A DNA stretch of 11,149 nt from Acidimicrobiaceae bacterium (lineage in GTDB: Bacteria; Actinomycetota; Acidimicrobiia; Acidimicrobiales; RAAP-2). The stretch is taken from positions 6,511 to 17,659 of the forward strand of contig PLCI01000157.1 of the NCBI GenBank assembly GCA_003135595.1, written 5' to 3'. The notes beneath the pieces are model-generated. The model saw only the letters and a program-made list of their open reading frames with translations. It searched no databases and was not told where the DNA came from. Shown one piece after another: positions 7,932-11,149 of the stretch; the stretch's first letter is position 1, and every line of letters begins with the position of its first letter. A program made the position numbers and the translations under genes.

Positions 7932-8289
7932 GTAGCGGAACCAAGGTGCGTCGACACCTGGGCACGTCGCCCGTGAGAGGCAAGGCCGAGCATCGAGTCT
8001 CGGTTACCTGGCACTCCCGATCAGTGGAAGCGAAGACCGGGGTCCGGGAGCTCAGCAGAATTGCAGCTCGACGACGAAAGGCTCGGTGTCGCGCTGCTCA
8101 GAGCAGCCGTTGGTCAGAGTTCTAGATGGGCCGGAGCGGAGTGATCGTGGTGCAGCGAGCGACGAGGACGATGGTTGAGCACCACCCCTCCTGTCTGATG
8201 GGTGACGTTCGCGCAGCGTCGAAGGGGCGCCACGTGGACGAAATGCCGAAGCGGTATCGACCTCATGAAAGACGGCGATTCGGCTTTCG

Positions 8290-8328
8290 AGGGTGTTCAC
8301 TCGGCTGGGGTGGTCGAGTGAACACTCT
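8290..8328. repeat. 14-bp inverted repeat with 11-base loop
   Basis: AGGGTGTTCACTCG (8290-8303) pairs with CGAGTGAACACTCT (8315-8328) with one G.T wobble; eleven consecutive pairs are perfect. There is no T-run on either strand, so it is not a standard terminator. It may be an operator or recombination site within the putative island edge. Confidence 0.6.
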
Positions 8329-8339
8329 GGCGGTGAAGA

Positions 8340-8364
8340 TTGATCGTCAGCAGTGATCGTCAAC
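8340..8364. repeat. Tandem 13-base TTGATCG motif, right copy
   Basis: TTGATCGTCAGCA followed by GTGATCGTCAAC is a diverged copy of the array at 5332-5356, with the same 13-base period. Both lie inside the segment bounded by the two tRNA-Arg copies. Confidence 0.5.
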
Positions 8365-8408
8365 GGTCGGCGTTTCGAGGCCAAAGTGCCGAAATGCCAA
8401 GGAATACT

Positions 8409-8483
8409 TGGCGCCCCCGGCAGGACTCGAACCTGCGCTTCCGGCTCCGGAGGCCGGCGCTCTATCCGCTGAGCTACGGAGGC
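8409..8483 (-). tRNA. tRNA-Arg (anticodon CCG), CCA encoded
   Basis: The minus strand folds into a full cloverleaf: acceptor GCCTCCG with CGGGGGC (one T.G pair), D arm GCTC-AGCGGATA-GAGC, anticodon arm CCGGC-CTCCGGA-GCCGG with anticodon CCG, a 4-base variable region, T arm GCAGG-TTCGAGT-CCTGC, discriminator G and genomic CCA (8411-8409). It reads CGG codons. Beyond the 3' end a short stem GCCAAG-TATTC-CTTGGC (8412-8396) includes the CCA and may mark the processing or termination zone, though no U-run follows. The 3' part of the gene is repeated at 5193-5232. Confidence 0.95.
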
Positions 8484-8493
8484 TCGCCCGGGG

Positions 8494-8499
8494 ATTCTA
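8494..8499 (-). promoter_or_regulatory. Candidate -10 box of the tRNA-Arg gene
   Basis: TAGAAT lies 10 bases upstream of tRNA position 1 on the minus strand, the right distance for a start a few bases before the mature end. No good -35 hexamer was found 16 to 18 bases further upstream. Confidence 0.4.
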
Positions 8500-8550
8500 G
8501 TGGTGTGTCACGTCGCCAGCCGAGAGGCGGTGGCGTGCGCGGACGTTCCG

Positions 8551-8556
8551 TAACCT
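8551..8556 (+). promoter_or_regulatory. Candidate -10 box for a leaderless acyltransferase mRNA
   Basis: TAACCT fits the TAnnnT pattern and ends 6 bases before the GTG at 8563. No Shine-Dalgarno sequence is visible there (the bases are CCTCCTGCC), so transcription starting at the GTG would give a leaderless message, which is common in actinobacteria. No clear -35 was seen. Confidence 0.35.
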
Positions 8557-8562
8557 CCTGCC

Positions 8563-10632
8563 GTGCCGTCCAAGAGCGAGTTGACGTCGAGACGCGGCGC
8601 CTCGCTCGGACACGTGCGCGCGCTCGACGGTGTCCGCGCGCTCGCGGTGTCGGGCGTCGTGCTGTACCACGGTGGCGTGTCGGCGCTGCGCGGGGGCTTC
8701 CTCGGAGTCGACGTGTTCTTCGTGCTGTCCGGGTTCCTCATCACGTCGCTGCTCGTCACGGAGTTCGAGCGCCGCGGCTGCCTCTCGCTCGCCCGCTTCT
8801 ACGAGCGACGAGCGAGGCGCCTGCTGCCCGCGCTGGTGCTGCTCATCGGACTCGTTGCCGCGTACGCGTCCGTCGGCGTGCCGCACGGAAGCATCCCGTC
8901 GCTGCCCGGCCAGATCGTCGGCACGATGGCGTACGTCGGGAACTGGACGCTCATCAGTGGCCACGCGACGTACTTCACACTCGGGCTGCCGCCGTCGCCG
9001 TTGCAGCACACCTGGTCGCTGGCGATCGAAGAGCAGTTCTACCTCGTGTGGCCAGCCCTCCTTCTTGGCCTCTGGAGGCTGACCAGGCGTCGCGCGACGC
9101 TCGCGGCAGTCTGCTGCGCCGGCGCCGTCGCCTGCGCGGCGGTCACCGCGGCGCAGTACCTCGGCAACGCGAACGTCGACACGCTCTACTTCGCGACGCA
9201 GACCCACGCGGTGACCATGCTGCTGGGCGCAGCACTGAGCTTCCTGCTGCTCACGCGGGTCGGCGAGGACAGCGACTCGCCGTTCCAACCCGCCCCGCCT
9301 CGCCGGCAACTTCTCGTCAACGCGCTCGGCGCCGCTGCCTGGCTGGGTGTCATCGTGACGTTCCTGCTCGTGAGCGGCACGGGCGCGACGCTGTACGTCG
9401 GTGGCTATCTCGGCTTTGGGGTGCTCGTGGCCGTCGCGCTCGCCGCGACGCTCGCAGCCCCTGACGGCTGGTCGGCACGCGCGCTGTCGATGGGCCCGGT
9501 CGTCTTCCTCGGGCAGATCTCCTACGGCGTGTACCTCTTCCACTTCCCGCTGTTCATGTGGATTGACGCGAGCGCCACCGGCCTGTCCGGCGTGGCGCTC
9601 CTCGTCGTGCGCCTCGTCGCGACGCTGCTGGTCGCGACGCTGTCGTTCTACCTGGTCGAGCGCCCGATCAGGGAGCGACGCTTCCTTCGAGGCGCACGCG
9701 GACTGGTCGCGGGCGCGGTCACCTACGCCGCCGCCGCTGTCATCGCGTTCTCGGTCACGACCGCAGCCGCCTCGGTGCCCTTCGCGGATCGCATCGCGAA
9801 GTGGAACTTCGCGCCTACCGCACCAGTCGGCACGACCGTGACATACCTCATCGTCGGCGACTCGATGGCCCAGACGCTCGGCTTCGGCCTGAACAACCTG
9901 TACACGACGACAGCGCACGTGTTCATCGCCGTCGACGGGGATGCCACGGGCTGCTCGCTCGTGGGCGGGACGATGCGCGTCAAGGACTTCTTGGTCCCGA
10001 CGACGAGCCGCTGCGAGGCGAGTGGTGCCTCGGGTTGGCCCGCGCGCTGGCCCAAGCTCGTCAAGCGGGTCCAGCCGCGCGCCGTGTTGGTGCTGTTCCG
10101 CCTCGACACCGTTGATCACCGGCTCGACGGTCGCTGGATGCATGTCGGGGATCCCGGATTCGACTGCGTCCTCTCTTCGAGGCTCGTCCGCGCCGCGGCT
10201 GCCTTGTCGGCGACCGGCAGGCCGGTCATCTTCCTCACCTCGCCGTACTTCAGCACCGGCGAGCAGGTCAACGGGGCGGGCTGGCCCGAGGACACGCCGT
10301 CACGCGTGGACGACTACAACGCGCTGCTCGCCCGCGTGGCGGCGCAGTTCCCCGACGTGGTCCACGTCGTGGATCTGAACAGGATCGTGAGCCCTGGGGG
10401 CCACTACGCGAGAGTGATCGGCTCCACCGTCGTGCGATGGGTCGATGGTGTGCACTTCACCTACGGGGGGGACGCGTACGTCCTGCCACGCCTGCTCCCC
10501 GCGATCGAGCAGCTCGGACGCGGTGCCGCACCGTCGGTCGCGGCACTCGCCGCGCTCGACGCGGCGGCTCGTCGCGACGCCGAGCCGGGCGTGTGCGCGA
10601 CCGGGCGAGGCGGTGGCACCCCCGTAGGGTGA
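8563..10632 (+). CDS. Membrane O-acyltransferase (acyltransferase 3) with C-terminal SGNH domain
   Basis: 689 residues in two parts. Residues about 19-400 are an OafA/acyltransferase-3 membrane domain with about ten or eleven helices: RALDGVRALAVSGVVLYHGG (19-38, conserved H36), GGFLGVDVFFVLSGFLIT (44-61), RRARRLLPA (82-90), WSLAIEEQFYLVWP (151-164), FLGQISYGVYLFHFP (315-329) and SFYLVERPIR (361-370). Residues about 425-650 are an extracytoplasmic SGNH hydrolase-like domain with GDS (432-434, nucleophile S434) and DGVHFT (628-633, D628 and H631), so the catalytic triad is present. Such fusions move acyl, usually acetyl, groups onto surface glycans or peptidoglycan on the outer face. The exact acceptor is unknown. 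The GTG start lacks a Shine-Dalgarno site. Its stop overlaps the lysA start in GTGA, implying coupling. Confidence 0.9.
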   Translation: MPSKSELTSRRGASLGHVRALDGVRALAVSGVVLYHGGVSALRGGFLGVDVFFVLSGFLITSLLVTEFERRGCLSLARFYERRARRLLPALVLLIGLVAAYASVGVPHGSIPSLPGQIVGTMAYVGNWTLISGHATYFTLGLPPSPLQHTWSLAIEEQFYLVWPALLLGLWRLTRRRATLAAVCCAGAVACAAVTAAQYLGNANVDTLYFATQTHAVTMLLGAALSFLLLTRVGEDSDSPFQPAPPRRQLLVNALGAAAWLGVIVTFLLVSGTGATLYVGGYLGFGVLVAVALAATLAAPDGWSARALSMGPVVFLGQISYGVYLFHFPLFMWIDASATGLSGVALLVVRLVATLLVATLSFYLVERPIRERRFLRGARGLVAGAVTYAAAAVIAFSVTTAAASVPFADRIAKWNFAPTAPVGTTVTYLIVGDSMAQTLGFGLNNLYTTTAHVFIAVDGDATGCSLVGGTMRVKDFLVPTTSRCEASGASGWPARWPKLVKRVQPRAVLVLFRLDTVDHRLDGRWMHVGDPGFDCVLSSRLVRAAAALSATGRPVIFLTSPYFSTGEQVNGAGWPEDTPSRVDDYNALLARVAAQFPDVVHVVDLNRIVSPGGHYARVIGSTVVRWVDGVHFTYGGDAYVLPRLLPAIEQLGRGAAPSVAALAALDAAARRDAEPGVCATGRGGGTPVG

Positions 10633-11149
10633 GGGAGGTGTCCCTCGAACCGTCGACCGCGCCAATCGCGCGCTCGCTGCTCCCCGACACGGCCGTCATC
10701 GCGGCTGACGGTCGGCTCTCTGTCGGCGGCTGCGACCTCGTCGGCCTCGCCGAGCGCTTCGGGACGCCACTGTTCGTCTACGACGAGGCGCAGCTCGAGG
10801 CGAGGTGCGCCGAGGCCGCGTCGGCGTTCGACGACGGTGTCGCCTATGCCGCAAAGGCGTTCCTGTGCCGATCGATGGCACGCCTCGCCGCACGCGCCGG
10901 ACTGTGCATCGACGTGGCCTCCGAGGGCGAGCTGCACTGCGCCCTGAGCGCCGGCGTGCCCGCGGGGCGGCTCGTCCTGCACGGCAACAACAAGTCCGAC
11001 AGCGAGCTCGCCCAGGCCCTCGACGCGGGCGTCGGGCGCATCGTCGTCGACGGTCCTGACGACCTCGAGCGCCTCGCCAAGCACGCCGCGGGCCGCCTCG
11101 TGCCCCAGTCGGTGCTGGTCCGGGTCACCCCGGGCGTCGAGGCGCACAC
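10629..11149 (+). CDS. lysA: Diaminopimelate decarboxylase, N-terminal part
   Basis: The frame stays open to the window end, about 173 residues. The enzyme removes the carboxyl group from meso-diaminopimelate to make lysine, the last step of that pathway. Counting from GTG at 10638, YAAKAF (70-75) contains the PLP lysine K73, followed by CIDVASEGEL (90-99), LVLHGNNKS (112-120) and VLVRVTPGVEAH (159-170), the fold-type III alanine-racemase-like barrel signature of LysA. GTG at 10629 overlaps the upstream stop (GTGA) and is preferred for coupling; GTG at 10638 has GAGGGAG directly before it, too close to be an ideal ribosome site. The C-terminal part is outside the window. A related ornithine or other amino acid decarboxylase is less likely. 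Confidence 0.92.
   Translation, partial: MREVSLEPSTAPIARSLLPDTAVIAADGRLSVGGCDLVGLAERFGTPLFVYDEAQLEARCAEAASAFDDGVAYAAKAFLCRSMARLAARAGLCIDVASEGELHCALSAGVPAGRLVLHGNNKSDSELAQALDAGVGRIVVDGPDDLERLAKHAAGRLVPQSVLVRVTPGVEAH

Larger units (their letters stand above)
7932..8408. other. Gene-free stretch between the operon promoter and the tRNA
   Basis: No supported gene: short frames here lack recognisable domains. It contains a 6-bp hairpin GCTGCT-CAG-AGCAGC (8093-8107), the long inverted repeat at 8290-8328 and the right copy of the TTGATCG tandem motif. No transposase or integrase remnant was seen. Confidence 0.55.
5189..8483. mobile_element. Putative tRNA-Arg-bounded island carrying the gntR-ABC operon
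   Basis: The segment of about 3.3 kb lies between an intact tRNA-Arg gene and a same-orientation copy of its 3' half, with related tandem motifs just inside both ends. Its cargo is one self-contained, self-regulated transporter operon. This is the pattern left by tRNA-targeting integration. There is no integrase, transposase or relaxase, so it would be a remnant or an element mobilised in trans. A simple tRNA fragment duplication is the alternative. Confidence 0.4.

Noticed and set aside
5499..8352. GGTGAAGATT followed by GATCG at both 5499-5516 and 8332-8346
   Set aside because: The likeness is short and broken by an insertion, so it may be chance and was not called as a separate repeat.
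8126..8356. 76-codon plus-strand frame
   Set aside because: No ribosome site, no recognisable domain, and its 3' part lies in the inverted repeat and tandem motif.
8497..10143. Minus-strand open frame of 548 codons opposite the acyltransferase
   Set aside because: Composition (R, D, E, H, Q rich with no hydrophobic core) is typical of antisense frames in GC-rich DNA; the plus strand encodes an unmistakable acyltransferase.

Overview
The window is GC-rich throughout, uses many GTG starts and contains tightly packed genes. The gene content suggests a high-GC actinobacterium: a ferritin-like acyl-ACP desaturase of the mycobacterial DesA kind, an actinobacterial ABC-2 permease with a VARELEAGTYRLAWT-like segment, and a secreted protein with CxxxxxCxAVG repeats. 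My guess is a member of or near the Acidimicrobiia, but nothing here fixes the genus.

Left part (1-2107). The minus strand carries the start of a secreted protein with an alpha/alpha-toroid (prenyltransferase/terpene-cyclase-like) repeat. Its leader holds a recognisable cobalamin (B12) riboswitch, followed by a perfect 11-bp hairpin that masks the ribosome binding region. The pairing suggests a B12-controlled, transcobalamin-like capture protein. Divergent to it is a complete glutamate dehydrogenase gene.

Middle left (2096-4978). Two minus-strand genes lie 3 bases apart. The upstream one is an acyl-ACP desaturase with all six di-iron ligands. The downstream one is a secreted protein with seven two-cysteine repeats of about 56 residues (probably a seven-bladed propeller) and two fibronectin type III domains.

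Middle right (about 5190-8483). A translationally coupled minus-strand operon encodes a YtrA-type GntR repressor, an ABC ATPase and an ABC-2 permease; successive genes overlap by 4 bases. It is driven by a near-consensus promoter (TTGACA, 17 bases, TATAGT) with a perfect 18-bp palindrome at the predicted transcription start, the classic layout for autorepression. The module lies between an intact tRNA-Arg(CCG) gene and a relic of that tRNA's 3' half, 40 bases identical and in the same orientation. Just inside each end is a related 25-base tandem motif. This looks like a small integrated island, or what is left of one, with no integrase.

Right part (8563-11149). A plus-strand membrane O-acyltransferase fused to an SGNH domain is followed, with a 4-base overlap, by the start of lysA (diaminopimelate decarboxylase), which runs off the window.
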